From: Luteipulveratus flavus
Lineage (GTDB): Bacteria > Actinomycetota > Actinomycetes > Actinomycetales > Dermatophilaceae
Reading direction: 5' to 3' (one strand)
Assembly (NCBI RefSeq): GCF_029080175.1
Contig: NZ_JARFJC010000038.1
DNA length: 64,000 nucleotides
Part shown: one piece after another, positions 17,301-25,777 of the stretch
How the letters are laid out: every line of letters starts with the position of its first letter
Position numbering within the stretch: position 1 is the stretch's first letter
Program-made: the position numbers and the translations under genes
The notes under the pieces: model-generated
Database searches by the model: none
What the model was told of the DNA's origin: nothing
Seen by the model: only the letters and a program-made list of their open reading frames with translations

Positions 17301-17668
17301 TCGACGGTTCGATGACCGTGAGTGCGCGGACGGCGCAGATCGACCAGTTCCGCACCGGCGACGCCGACGCGTTCCTGATCTCGCTCAAGGCCGGCGGCAC
17401 CGGGCTGACGCTCACCGAGGCCGACTACGTCTTCGTGCTCGACCCGTGGTGGAACCCGGCGGCCGAGGCGCAGGCGATCGACCGCACCCACCGCATCGGC
17501 CAGGACAAGCCGGTGATGGTCTACCGGATGGTGTCGCGCGGCACGATCGAGGAGAAGGTCGTCGCGCTGCAGGACAAGAAGCGCGAGCTGTTCGACCGTG
17601 TCGTCGACGAGGGCGGCGCGCTGTCCGGTCGCATCACCGCCGACGACATCCGCGCTCTGCTCGACTGA
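14336..17668 (+). CDS. SNF2-family ATPase with SWIM zinc finger
   Basis: This 1110-residue protein joins an N-terminal SWIM zinc finger (CSCPVQVSCKHVV; ligands C87, C89, C95, H97) to a C-terminal SNF2 helicase-like motor. The motor has motif I DMGLGKT at about 670-676, motif II DEAQ (not DEAH) at about 773, SGTPLENSLMDLWSL, VFSQFTTYL, and motifs V-VI GGTGLTLTEADYVFVLDPWWNPAAEAQAIDRTHRIGQ. Such proteins translocate on double-stranded DNA and remodel protein-DNA complexes; their exact role in bacteria is unsettled. Start GTG at 14336 with no clear ribosome site. Length is typical of the SWIM-SNF2 group. Confidence 0.93.
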   Translation: MSEGYDVAAAEWVRRVTDAGVARICGDFALERGLGYVDAERVTSITTGDRGRLLLAVVSGSRAQPYSTMVTATGADLDGEPDWFGRCSCPVQVSCKHVVAAVLTAREVLTATDAGEEVPAPSAWRTALARLVDDEPEPSAAPRTPLGIFVAVRRRASSVRDSTPRMHIEVSPTRRTRTGRWSRSAGWADFVYRHTDRTTEPRQLQVIRELYAMVEADKVWRVATGGPTVSLHDLSPKVWTLLQRAVDAGVALVPAPGSEHEEVVLAEQPAEMTLVVGRDDEGISVTAELDHELLLDADPARPGLRLVGADEPRATRHLLGLPAHGVAVLDGTRLTLVPLAERPDEITSDLLDQPPLRVPAADAEEFTALYLPRLRERASVRAVGEQLDDSLDRLRLHVRVGSGGGNQVAVEQSFLYGDSHRVPVGLGSARRGRRRSDERRLVEQLTETLQDLGLTESVGGLGLWPVARTTVTGMAAVRLIDALDELGSHEDVVVDVVDDLPAYEQATAEPLIQVSTADVGDSDWFDLSVTVTIDQERVPFEPLFQALHRGDDHLVLESGTWFRLDHPALLRLRDLIAEARGMADPTSTSSSLQLNRFQVGLWEELVSLGVIGEQAGAWESSVDRLRQLDKLVAPEVPAAFRAQLRPYQEDGYAWLATLWDAGLGGVLADDMGLGKTVQTLALLARAKEADEIGGAHGPVLVVAPTSVVGAWATEAAAFSPDLRVVAVTETSKKRAASLAEVAAVADVVVTSYAVLRLDADAFHAQRWRGLVLDEAQMVKNHQSKTYQAARRIGAPFTLAISGTPLENSLMDLWSLLSLTAPGLYPQPDVFSETYRRPIESGGHPELLDQLRRRIRPLMLRRTKAAVAADLPEKQVQVLSVPPHPVHARIYDQHLTRERQRILGLLDDPDANRVAILASLTRLRQLALDPALVDETYAGAATSAKVAGLIEQLREISQEGHRALVFSQFTTYLRMVEQALAKAGLGTCYLDGSMTVSARTAQIDQFRTGDADAFLISLKAGGTGLTLTEADYVFVLDPWWNPAAEAQAIDRTHRIGQDKPVMVYRMVSRGTIEEKVVALQDKKRELFDRVVDEGGALSGRITADDIRALLD

Positions 17669-17807
17669 GGTTCGGCGGCGCCGGCGAGGACGAGTGTCGA
17701 GCAGGAGCGTCTGCCTGGACGCCCCGGATCCACGCTCGAGGTACCGGCTCGGCAACGTTTCGTGTCCGTCCCTGGCGGTGCCGGAGACGGGGATCGGACA
17801 CTCAGTC

Positions 17808-18287
17808 ATGAGCGCTGACCGCATGGCCGAGCCAATGACGCGACGTCGGGCGCTCGTGCTGCTCGCCGTGACCGCGGTGGGCGTCGCCGGTTGCTCGGCC
17901 GGCGGCGGGACCGTCGTCGAACCGGTGATCACGGCGGTGCCGCCGAGCACGCAGGCGATCGAGAGCTACTGGGTCGAGCCCGGGGGTCGCATCCTGGTGC
18001 TCGCGACGGTGGGAGGACTCGGCGACCGGATCACGGTGCACTGCACGGAGGGCGAGGACCAGGTCGCGGTGTGGGCCACCGTGACCAGTCCGCCTGGCAG
18101 CGGGGCTCGGCCGGCCATCGGTCTGAGGCTGTACGACCGCGTCACGCTCGGCCGAGCGCTCGGTCCTCGCCCCGTCGTGACGCTGAACGGCGCGCGCGTC
18201 CGGGGCGGTTCGGGCGCGCCGCCGCCGGGACGGGCTCCGGCCGCGCCGGACGACCTCGGGTCACCCGTTCCGACCTCGCCCACCTAA
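17808..18287 (+). CDS. Putative lipoprotein of unknown function
   Basis: This 159-residue product has a basic N-terminus (MTRRRALVLLAVT) and a lipobox ending VAGC, so it should be anchored on the outer face of the membrane. The mature part is small and beta-rich (IESYWVEPGGRILVLATVGG, EDQVAVWATVTSPP) and ends in a Pro/Gly-rich tail. ATG codons at 17808, 17823 and 17835 are all possible; a longer reading from 17598 has no support. It ends 4 bp into the stop of the convergent acyltransferase gene. Function unknown. Confidence 0.6.
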   Translation: MSADRMAEPMTRRRALVLLAVTAVGVAGCSAGGGTVVEPVITAVPPSTQAIESYWVEPGGRILVLATVGGLGDRITVHCTEGEDQVAVWATVTSPPGSGARPAIGLRLYDRVTLGRALGPRPVVTLNGARVRGGSGAPPPGRAPAAPDDLGSPVPTSPT

Positions 18288-20638
18288 GGGGACGTCGCCG
18301 CCAGGGCGGTGATCAGGCGGGTGCGCATGACCTCGACCAGCGTGGCGGCGTACGTCGCGGTGATGTGGTTGCCGGAGCGGTAGACCAGCACGTTGCCGAT
18401 GACCGGCGGGCAGCTCGCCTGCGGGCACACCCAGTCGTTGACCGAGAACAGTGGCACCCCGGTGCGCCGGGCGGCGGCGGTCAGGGCCGGCGTACCCATG
18501 CCGGCGTTGCGAGGGAAAGCGCATCGGGAGTCCGGTGCCGACCGGTACCGCGAGACACAGTCGACGACGTGCGCCGGCGGAGTCGGGACATCCGCGAGCG
18601 CGACCACGCGGATCCCCTTGCTCTGCAACCGCTTCCACTGGGTGACGTAGCCGTCGACCATCTGCGCTGCACCCGGCCGGCCCGCGCCGTCGTACGCGCG
18701 CACCTCCTGCCCGGACACCAGGACGGCGCTCGGCCGGTGCGGACCCGTCAGCTCGCCCATGACCTTCGCCGTCCACGTCGTGCACGAGCCGTACGCCGCG
18801 GAACCTCGCTGGATCGGAGCAGCGCTGAACGCGCAGCCCGCCTTGGTGTAGGCATCGAGCCGGATATGGTGCCGCCGCGCGATCTGGTCGAAGAGGTCGA
18901 TCCACTGGTCGACCTTGGAGTCGCCGACCACGGCCAGCGTGAGCCGCCCCGACCGGTCGCCGAGCTCGCAGCGCCGGACCCGCGTCGAGTCCTGGTCGAC
19001 GAGGCACGTCTCCTTGGGCCGGTCGTCCACGGCCTTCACCGGATCGGGCGTGATGGACGTGGGAGTGAGGTCGAGCAGACCCGTCCGTGGCGGACCGGCG
19101 AGCGCCGGGTCGACCGCGGGACCGGACCGCCACGGCGACGAACGCCGAGGTGGCGGGGGGTGAGGTGGCGAGGGCTGAGTCCGCGTCGGTGGCGTGGTCG
19201 GCGAGGCGGCGGCGCCCGGCCGGCCGCCGCTCGCGCCTGCTCCGCCTGACGCCGTGGGGATGCTTCCGGGATGCCTTGGGTCCGGTGTCGCGGGCGCGGC
19301 GATCGCTGCTGCCGCGCCACGGGCCTCGCCGGCCGGCGCAGCGCGGACCTGCGTCTGCGCGAACCCGCCGAGCCCGAGCCCGACGCCGACACCGACCGCG
19401 GTACAGGCAGCGCCGACCATGAGCGCGACGCGCGGCGCCCGGGAGAGCAGCGCGGACCGCCGTACGGGGTCCTCGAGCAGGACATAGGTCAGCCAGGCCG
19501 GTCCGGCCGACGCCGCGACCAGCGCCAGCCGCACCGGCCAGGACGGCTCACCCCACCGCGCGGTGGCGATCGCGACGAGCGGCCAGTGCCACAGGTAGAG
19601 GCTGTACGACAGTGCCCCGATGCGCTGGAGAACGCGGGTGCCGAGCACGCGCAACGGTCCCGCCTCGCGCGCCCGGAACCCGCCCACGATCACCGCCGCG
19701 GTCGCGAGCGCAGGCATGAGCGCGTTCGAGCTCGGCCAGGCGACGTCCTGGGTGATCGTGAGGGCGCTCAGCAGCAGCGTGGCCAGCCCGCCCCACGCGA
19801 GCATCGTCGCCGCGCCGCGGGTCGAGCGCAGCCAGAACGGCGCGAACAGCGCGATCAGCGCGCCGACGCCGAGCTCCCACAGGCGGGTCGGCGTGGCGAA
19901 GTACGCGGGCTCGGGGGAGGTCGCCGTGTCGTGGATCGACCACAGCAGCGAGGGCACGATCACCAGGAGGATGCCGGCGACCAACGTCGTCCGCAGCCGT
20001 ACGCTCAGCTGCCGCGCGACCTCGGCGCACAGCAGGATGAGCAGCGGCCACAGCAGGTAGAACTGCTCCTCGACCGCCAGCGACCAGTAGTGCTGCACCG
20101 GCGAGGACGCGGCGGTGTCCGCCTGCAGGTAGGCGACCGACTGATGGGCGAAGCGCCAGTTCACGACGTACAGGGCCGCCGCGACGATGTCGCCGCCGAT
20201 GGTCGACCAGCGCGGGCTCGGGACGAGCAGGACGGTGAGGACGGCCGTCGCCAGCAGCACCGTGGCGGACGCGGGAAGCAGCCGTTTCGCGCGCCGTGCC
20301 CAGAACCGGCGCAGCGAGATCCGCCGCGTGTCGTCGACCTCGCGCACCAGCAGCCCCGTGATCAGGAACCCCGAGATCACGAAGAACGCGTCCACGCCGA
20401 TGAAGCCGCCGCTGAGACCGGGAACGCCCGCGTGGCAGAGCATGACCAGCGAGACCGCGACCGCGCGCAGCCCCTCGATGTCGGCGCGGAACCCGCCGCT
20501 GCCCTGACCCTCCTCGGCAAAAGGTGGGGCTGGGCACATGCATGCGTGTGCGTGCGAGCAACTTTTGCCGGAGGGGGTGGAAGGGGGCAGCGGCGGCGGC
20601 GCGGTGGCGGGGCCGTCGCCGGTGGGAACCGGCGTCAC
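18284..20638 (-). CDS. Acyltransferase 3 / SGNH-hydrolase protein (OafA type), no. 1
   Basis: This is an O-acetyltransferase-like membrane protein of 784 residues. The acyltransferase-3 part (about 50-420) begins FRADIEGLRAVAV, with VDAFFVISGFLITGLL and YWSLAVEEQFYLLWPLLIL, over about ten helices. A Pro/Ala/Gly-rich linker follows, then an extracellular SGNH domain whose GDS motif reads AVVGDSKVDQW (Lys where His is common) and ends at GNHITATYAATL. Such proteins acetylate surface polysaccharides or peptidoglycan. The gene opens with GTG at 20638 overlapping the TGA of paralogue no. 2, but the 56-bp repeat at 20515-20570 falls inside the first 45 residues, so the true start is uncertain (ATG 20539 is an alternative). 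Confidence 0.82.
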   Translation of the reverse strand: MTPVPTGDGPATAPPPLPPSTPSGKSCSHAHACMCPAPPFAEEGQGSGGFRADIEGLRAVAVSLVMLCHAGVPGLSGGFIGVDAFFVISGFLITGLLVREVDDTRRISLRRFWARRAKRLLPASATVLLATAVLTVLLVPSPRWSTIGGDIVAAALYVVNWRFAHQSVAYLQADTAASSPVQHYWSLAVEEQFYLLWPLLILLCAEVARQLSVRLRTTLVAGILLVIVPSLLWSIHDTATSPEPAYFATPTRLWELGVGALIALFAPFWLRSTRGAATMLAWGGLATLLLSALTITQDVAWPSSNALMPALATAAVIVGGFRAREAGPLRVLGTRVLQRIGALSYSLYLWHWPLVAIATARWGEPSWPVRLALVAASAGPAWLTYVLLEDPVRRSALLSRAPRVALMVGAACTAVGVGVGLGLGGFAQTQVRAAPAGEARGAAAAIAAPATPDPRHPGSIPTASGGAGASGGRPGAAASPTTPPTRTQPSPPHPPPPRRSSPWRSGPAVDPALAGPPRTGLLDLTPTSITPDPVKAVDDRPKETCLVDQDSTRVRRCELGDRSGRLTLAVVGDSKVDQWIDLFDQIARRHHIRLDAYTKAGCAFSAAPIQRGSAAYGSCTTWTAKVMGELTGPHRPSAVLVSGQEVRAYDGAGRPGAAQMVDGYVTQWKRLQSKGIRVVALADVPTPPAHVVDCVSRYRSAPDSRCAFPRNAGMGTPALTAAARRTGVPLFSVNDWVCPQASCPPVIGNVLVYRSGNHITATYAATLVEVMRTRLITALAATSP
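20515..20570. repeat. 56-bp palindromic element, copy inside a coding region
   Basis: This is one of the 56-bp elements, with ends CGGCAAAAG/CTTTTGCCG and a loop around GCACATGCATG. It occupies codons for about residues 23-42 of acyltransferase no. 1, as read from the GTG start. Other copies are at 47936-47991 and 63773-64000. Confidence 0.85.
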
Positions 20639-22905
20639 GGGGACGCCGCTCGGGGGCCGGGCACCGCCTCGACCAGCGGCGCGAGTCGGGCGCCGAGTGG
20701 GGCGGTGAGGGTCCGCACGTACGTCCGCGTGACGTGTGAGCCCTGGCGGTAGACCAGGACGTTCCCGATCACCGGCGGGCAGGCCGGGACGGGGCAGATC
20801 CAGTCGTTCATCGTGGCGACGGTCGTTCCGGGCACCTGCCCCGCAGCCTGGACGAGGGCGGGCGTCCCCGACCCGTCGTTGCGGGCGTAGGAGCAGCGGC
20901 CGACGTCGTCACGGTGGTCGGCCACGCAGCCGTACACGTTCAGCCCCGGGGAGGGCGTGTCCTTGAGGATGATCACGCGAACTCCTCTGGCAGACAACGC
21001 ATTCCAGTACGCCGAGTATCCCGCGATCAGGGTGTCGGAGCCGGTACGCCCCGCCGAGGGAACCGCGTCGTTCTTGACGCCCGAGACGATCACGACGTCC
21101 GGGTGGGACGGCCCGGTCAGCGTCGCGAGCAGGGACCGGCTCCAGGCGCGGCACGCCTGCTGGGCGCCGGGCGTGCCCGAGGCGATCGCCGCATCCGCCC
21201 ACGGGCAGCTCGCCTTGAGGTACGTCTGCAGTCGCCAACCGCGTTGACGCGCCACCGGATCCAGGGCGTCGGCCCACTGGGCTGCCTTGGAGTCGCCGAC
21301 CAGCGCGACGGTGAGCCGCCCGGTCGGCGAGCCGAGGTCACAGCGCCGTACGGCCGTACCGAGCAGCGTCACCTGGCACCCCCGCGCGTAGATCGCGGGG
21401 ACGTCGAGGGTCACCCGCAGCGGGTCGGGCGAGATCGACTCGGGGTCAAGGTCGAGCGCAGCGACGTTCGGGCCGGCTGCGGCGGGGTTCGGCGCCGCAG
21501 CGCCGGGCGTCGGGGCAGTGCGAGTCGCCGGGCCAGGAGTGGCGGTCGTACGCAGGGTGGCCGTCGGGGACGGCGGCCCCACGGAGCCCGTCGGCGTGCT
21601 GCGAACCGGCGTCGGCACGCCCAGCGCCGCCGCTCCCTGGGCCGCGCCCGGCGGGACGTCCCTCACCTGTGCGGCGGCCAGGCTCTGCAGGCCCAGACCG
21701 GCGGCCAGGCTCACCGCGGTGCACGCGGCACCCACGGCGAGCGCCGCCCGTGGCACCCGGGAGAGCAGCGACCACCGGCGGACCGGGTCCTCCAGCAGCG
21801 TGTACGTCAGCCAGGCGGGCACCACCGACGCCGCCACCGCGAGCAGTCCCTGCCACCACCTCAGCGGGCCCCACTGGTCGGCCGCGACGAGGAGGACCGG
21901 CCAGTGCCACAGGTAGAGCGAGTACGACATGGCGCCGACCCGCTGCATCGGCGGCAGGGCGAGCACGACCCCCGCGCCGAAGCCGCCCAAGCCGCCGCGT
22001 CCGCCCAAGCCGCCGGACCCACCGCAGCCGCCCGCGATCACCGCCGCAGCGCCGAGGGTCGGGACGAGCGCCGCGTACCCCGGCCACGCGGTCGAGGTGT
22101 CGATGACCGCGGCACCTCCGATGACGACGGCGAGCCCGGACCACGCCAGCGCGCGCCCGGCCATCGGGGTCAGGCTGCGCCACCACCCGACGCTCAGCGC
22201 GACGAGCCCGCCCACGCCGAGCTCCCACAGCCGCGTCGGAGTCACGAAGTACGCCTGCGCCGCGGACGTCGAGGTGAGCCACATCGACCAGGCCAGGGAC
22301 GGGACGACGATCAGCGTGAGCGCGACGGCCAGCGCCCGGCGTACCGGCACCCGTAGCCGCCGCGCCGCCCACACCGCCGCGAGGATCAGCAGCGGCCACA
22401 GGACGTAGAACTGCTCCTCGACCGACAGCGACCAGTAGTGCTGGACCACCGACGGTGCGGAGTCCTCGGCGAGGTAGTCGACCGAGCGGCTCGCGAGGTG
22501 CCAGTTCACGACGTACGCGGCGGCCGCCACGACGTCGCCGCCCGCCTCGTCCCAGCGCAACGTCGGCAGGAACGCCCAGGTCAGCAGCACGGTGACGGCC
22601 AGCACGGTCGCCGACGCGGGCAGCAGCCGCTTGGCCCGGCGCGCCCAGAACCGCAGCAGCGACACCCGGCCGGTCGCGCTCACCTCGCGGGCCAGCAGGC
22701 CGGTGATGAGGAAGCCGGAGATCACGAAGAACACGTCCACGCCGACGAACCCGCCGGCGAGCCCGGGGATCCCCGCGTGCGCGAGCAGCACGAGACCGAC
22801 GGCGACCGCGCGCAGACCCTCGATGTCGGGCCGGTACGCGCGGTCGCCGTCACGCTCGGTGTCCCGCCGGCGCCCGTACGACGCCCGAGTGGTTGGCGCG
22901 CTCAT
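20635..22905 (-). CDS. Acyltransferase 3 / SGNH-hydrolase protein (OafA type), no. 2
   Basis: This 756-residue paralogue of the preceding protein has the same order: acyltransferase-3 membrane domain from YRPDIEGLRAVAVG (about 24) through VFFVISGFLITGLLAREV and HYWSLSVEEQFYVLWPLLIL, a Pro/Ala/Gly-rich linker with PTATLRTTATPGPATRTAPTP-like repeats, then an SGNH domain with LVGDSKAAQW and ends near GSHVTRTYVRTL. The two genes overlap (GTGA) and are a tandem duplication, likely modifying two sites of a surface polymer. The start at 22905 (ATG) is the first in frame. Confidence 0.85.
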   Translation of the reverse strand: MSAPTTRASYGRRRDTERDGDRAYRPDIEGLRAVAVGLVLLAHAGIPGLAGGFVGVDVFFVISGFLITGLLAREVSATGRVSLLRFWARRAKRLLPASATVLAVTVLLTWAFLPTLRWDEAGGDVVAAAAYVVNWHLASRSVDYLAEDSAPSVVQHYWSLSVEEQFYVLWPLLILAAVWAARRLRVPVRRALAVALTLIVVPSLAWSMWLTSTSAAQAYFVTPTRLWELGVGGLVALSVGWWRSLTPMAGRALAWSGLAVVIGGAAVIDTSTAWPGYAALVPTLGAAAVIAGGCGGSGGLGGRGGLGGFGAGVVLALPPMQRVGAMSYSLYLWHWPVLLVAADQWGPLRWWQGLLAVAASVVPAWLTYTLLEDPVRRWSLLSRVPRAALAVGAACTAVSLAAGLGLQSLAAAQVRDVPPGAAQGAAALGVPTPVRSTPTGSVGPPSPTATLRTTATPGPATRTAPTPGAAAPNPAAAGPNVAALDLDPESISPDPLRVTLDVPAIYARGCQVTLLGTAVRRCDLGSPTGRLTVALVGDSKAAQWADALDPVARQRGWRLQTYLKASCPWADAAIASGTPGAQQACRAWSRSLLATLTGPSHPDVVIVSGVKNDAVPSAGRTGSDTLIAGYSAYWNALSARGVRVIILKDTPSPGLNVYGCVADHRDDVGRCSYARNDGSGTPALVQAAGQVPGTTVATMNDWICPVPACPPVIGNVLVYRQGSHVTRTYVRTLTAPLGARLAPLVEAVPGPRAASP

Positions 22906-22945
22906 CCCGCCAGCGACGCTAGCGGGTCCGGGGCCGGGGACCGGG

Positions 22946-23668
22946 TCACTGCAGCAGCGAGATCTTCTGCCAGATCTTGCGCGACATGCCCGTCGTCAGC
23001 TGCTCGATGGTGCTGACGGTGTCCAGGACGACGCCGTCGGTCGTGTCCTCGGCGCACAGGGCGGCCGCCTTGCCGACCAGGCTGAGCATCTCCGAGCAGT
23101 AGTCGAGGTAGGCGACGAGGGCGGCCGCGTCCATGTCGACCTCGACCGACTCGTCGGTCGGCCGGAAGTCCGACCGCAGCCGCTCGGGGTCCTTGGTCAG
23201 CTGGTGCATGTCGATCACGTGCGCGAGCGAGCGCAGCCGGTGCAGCTGCTCCAGGATCGCGCCGCGCTCGATCCGGGCGGGCGTCGCGCTGAGGAAGAAG
23301 ACCGCCACACCGGCGAACACCAGGTCGTTGATGGTGCTCTCGATGAGCGGCAGCCACTCCCAGGACCGCTGCGGGCTCTGGTCGACCGTCCCGCGCAGCG
23401 CGAGGAAGAGCGCGACCGCCGTCCCCATCACCACCACGGCCATCGCGACCCGGTACACCCGGCGTACGGCGTCGACGCGTCGGCGGCTCTGCACCGACCC
23501 GGCCGCCACGCGGTCGACCACCTCGACGAGCTCGCCGGCGACGTTGCGCAGGTTGCGGTCGGGGAACCGGGCCACGATGCGGGCCTGCAGCCGCAGGACG
23601 GTGGCGCGCACCGCCTCCGCCTGCAACCGGTCGTAGTCGTCCTGGGCGGGCGCCGCGCTCCTGGGCAT
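22946..23668 (-). CDS. Membrane protein of unknown function
   Basis: This 240-residue protein has a soluble N-terminal helical part (DDYDRLQAEAVRATVLRLQARIVARFPDRN), two central hydrophobic segments (VYRVAMAVVVMGTAVALFLAL and INDLVFAGVAVFFLSATPARIE), and a helical C-terminal domain with a conserved-looking LAHVIDMHQLTKDPE. No family was recognised with confidence. The start at 23668 gives the shortest plausible product; a longer reading runs to 24208 but overlaps the divergent SDR gene. It lies directly downstream of the acyltransferase pair's promoter side. Confidence 0.5.
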   Translation of the reverse strand: MPRSAAPAQDDYDRLQAEAVRATVLRLQARIVARFPDRNLRNVAGELVEVVDRVAAGSVQSRRRVDAVRRVYRVAMAVVVMGTAVALFLALRGTVDQSPQRSWEWLPLIESTINDLVFAGVAVFFLSATPARIERGAILEQLHRLRSLAHVIDMHQLTKDPERLRSDFRPTDESVEVDMDAAALVAYLDYCSEMLSLVGKAAALCAEDTTDGVVLDTVSTIEQLTTGMSRKIWQKISLLQ

Positions 23669-23752
23669 GGCCCGCAGCGTAGGCGGCGGTCCACCACATC
23701 GTCCGGCCGGTCCGCGGACGGAGGTTACGGACGAGTAGGTAACGTGGGTCAC

Positions 23753-24649
23753 ATGCCGAAGAACCCGCTGTCCCGCAAGCAGCCCGAGTCGTATGCCGGC
23801 AAGCGCGCCATCGTCACCGGAGGGACCTCCGGCTTCGGGCAGGCCCTGGTCGAGCAGCTCGTCGCCGACGGGGCGACCGTGCTCGCGATCGACGTCCACG
23901 AGCAGGCGGCCGAGGGAGCGCTGCCCGCCGGCGTGCTGTACCGGCGGCTCGACGTCCGCGACGAGGAGGGCTGGGACGAGCTGCGCAACTGGGTCGAGGC
24001 CACCTGGGGCGGGCTGGACCTGCTGATCAACAACGCCGGCATCGCGGTCGGCGGCCGCATCGACGTGACGTCGCTGGACGACTGGGACCGCATCGTCGAG
24101 ATCAACCTGATGGGCGTGGTCAAGGGCATCCGCGCGTTCGTCCCGATGATGAAGGAGCAGGGTTCCGGACACATCGTGTCGACCGCGTCGCTGGCCGGGC
24201 TCGTCCACGCGCCGGGGATGGCCGCGTACAACGTCGTGAAGGCCGGCGTCGTCGCGCTGTCGGAGACGCTGCGGTACGAGCTCGCGCCCTGGAACATCGA
24301 CGTGTCGGTGATCTGCCCGTCGTTCTTCCGGACCAACCTTGCCGAGTCCCTGGGCGGCAAGGACGTCGAGATGGAGGAGACCGCCGTCCGGCTCATCACC
24401 CAGGCGCCCCGGTCGGCGCAGGAGGTCGCCGCGAAGGCGTACGACGCGATGCAGCGCCGGCGCTTCATCATCCTGACCGACCAGGACGGGGTGGCCGCGT
24501 ACAACGGGAAGCGGTTCAGCCGGCCGGTGTACGACCGGATGATGCTGCAGGCCGGGCGCGACGGCCGCGACGGGACCGGCAACGACCGGTTGGAGAAGCT
24601 CGCCGCGTTGCAGAAGAAGCTGAAGCGCCGCCGCGCGACCCGCCCCTGA
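23753..24649 (+). CDS. Short-chain dehydrogenase/reductase
   Basis: This 298-residue classical SDR has the Rossmann NAD(P)-binding motif TGGTSGFG, the NNAG structural motif, the catalytic Ser region (GHIVSTASLAGL) and catalytic YNVVKAG (YxxxK), with the usual active-site spacing. The length and C-terminal helix are normal. The substrate (an alcohol or ketone) cannot be told from sequence. The gene begins at ATG 23753 after a purine-rich stretch and is separated from the next gene by dispersed repeats. Confidence 0.9.
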   Translation: MPKNPLSRKQPESYAGKRAIVTGGTSGFGQALVEQLVADGATVLAIDVHEQAAEGALPAGVLYRRLDVRDEEGWDELRNWVEATWGGLDLLINNAGIAVGGRIDVTSLDDWDRIVEINLMGVVKGIRAFVPMMKEQGSGHIVSTASLAGLVHAPGMAAYNVVKAGVVALSETLRYELAPWNIDVSVICPSFFRTNLAESLGGKDVEMEETAVRLITQAPRSAQEVAAKAYDAMQRRRFIILTDQDGVAAYNGKRFSRPVYDRMMLQAGRDGRDGTGNDRLEKLAALQKKLKRRRATRP

Positions 24650-24662
24650 CCGACCCTCAGCG

Positions 24663-24766
24663 CCGGTCGAGTCGTGCGAACGACGTGAGGCGCGTATCGA
24701 GACCAGGTGGGCGCGGTCACCGGGTCTCGATACGGCTCGCCCCTGGGGGCTCGCCTACTCGACCGG
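24663..24766. repeat. Dispersed GGTCTCGATACGG repeat pair
   Basis: Two units in opposite orientation (24665-24704 and 24723-24764) carry the same ends, GGTCTCGATACG and CTCGACC, as the cluster at 6599-6776. The second unit is an almost exact reverse complement of 6680-6720. They separate the convergent SDR and lysozyme-like genes. Confidence 0.8.
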
Positions 24767-24775
24767 CGGGAGGCG

Positions 24776-25777
24776 TCAGCCGCAGTGCTCGAAGGGGCTG
24801 GCGTACCTCTGGGCGCCGACCGAGCCGCCCCACTTGACGCACTTGCCGGCGGCCGCCTTGCTGATCGGGCCCGCGTAGTAGGAGTAGCTGCCCGAGTCGG
24901 TGGTCCGGCGGGCGCCCTTCACCTCCAGGAAGGTCGACACCGCCGACTTCTTCCCGAGCGAGGTCGCCTTGAGCGTCGTGACGCAGTTGCGGCCGTTGCC
25001 CTTGTTGTAGAGCAGGTACGCACGCCCGGCCTTGCCGATGGCCTGCGAGTCGATGACCGTGTACCCCTTGCCGCACACCTCAACCGCCGTGTACGGGTTG
25101 CCGGACGAGCCGCCGCTGCCCGGCCAGAGCGCGTCCAGGATGACGCCCGCGGCACCCTGCTCCTTGCCGTACTCCGCGGGGTAGGCGGACCGCTGCACGC
25201 TCTGGGCGATGGCACCCATGTCGCCGCGCTTCCACGAGCCGTTCGGGTGGAACTGCTGCATCACCGACAGGAACTTCTTGGTCGCGTAGTCCGGGTTCAT
25301 GACCTGGGCGACGGTGCCCCAGCCCTGGCTCGGGCGCTGCTGGAACAGGCCGTAGCTGTCCCGGTCGCCGCCCTTAAGGTTGCGCAGGCTCGTCTCCGCC
25401 TGGGCGGTCATCAGCGCGATCTGCGCGGCGCGTCCGTTCAGGCCCTTGCTCTTGGTCGCGCTCACGATGCGGCGGGCGCAGGCGAGCTGCTCGGCGTTGA
25501 TGCCGTTCAGGTTGTCGCTGTGCACACGCCCGCTGATCCTGCTGGCGACCGTACGGTCCTTCGCCGTCACGCCGCAGCTGCGCGCGGGGAGGCCCGCCAT
25601 GGTCCGCATCCGCTCGGAGGTGAGGCTGTGTCCGGCGGGTCCCGGGACGGCGCGCTCGGGCACCGGCTTCGGGTCGTCGCTGCCGAGCCCGTTCGCCAAC
25701 GAGGCGGTGGCGGGTCCGGCGATGCAGATCGCTGCCGCGACGATCGCGGCGGTCTTCGTACGGGTCGAGATGGACAT
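24776..25777 (-). CDS. Secreted lysozyme-like protein with SapA-like C-terminal domain
   Basis: This 333-residue exported protein begins with a basic signal peptide ending near ATASLA. Residues about 85-215 form a transglycosylase/lysozyme-like domain: AAQIALMTAQAETSLRNLKG with the catalytic-type Glu, DSYGLFQQRPSQGWG, and NPDYATKKFL. The C-terminal 110 residues (YTVIDSQAIG, YLLYNKGNGRNCVTTLKA, then a C-terminal Cys) resemble Streptomyces spore-associated protein A. The combination suggests a cell-wall-binding hydrolase or a secreted protein acting on peptidoglycan. A GGGGAAC ribosome site precedes the ATG. Confidence 0.75.
   Translation of the reverse strand: MSISTRTKTAAIVAAAICIAGPATASLANGLGSDDPKPVPERAVPGPAGHSLTSERMRTMAGLPARSCGVTAKDRTVASRISGRVHSDNLNGINAEQLACARRIVSATKSKGLNGRAAQIALMTAQAETSLRNLKGGDRDSYGLFQQRPSQGWGTVAQVMNPDYATKKFLSVMQQFHPNGSWKRGDMGAIAQSVQRSAYPAEYGKEQGAAGVILDALWPGSGGSSGNPYTAVEVCGKGYTVIDSQAIGKAGRAYLLYNKGNGRNCVTTLKATSLGKKSAVSTFLEVKGARRTTDSGSYSYYAGPISKAAAGKCVKWGGSVGAQRYASPFEHCG

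Noticed and set aside
14183..17950. 1255-codon antisense reading frame opposite the SNF2 gene
   Set aside because: GC-rich sequence gives long spurious frames; its translation has no recognisable motif, while the plus strand shows a complete SNF2 ATPase.
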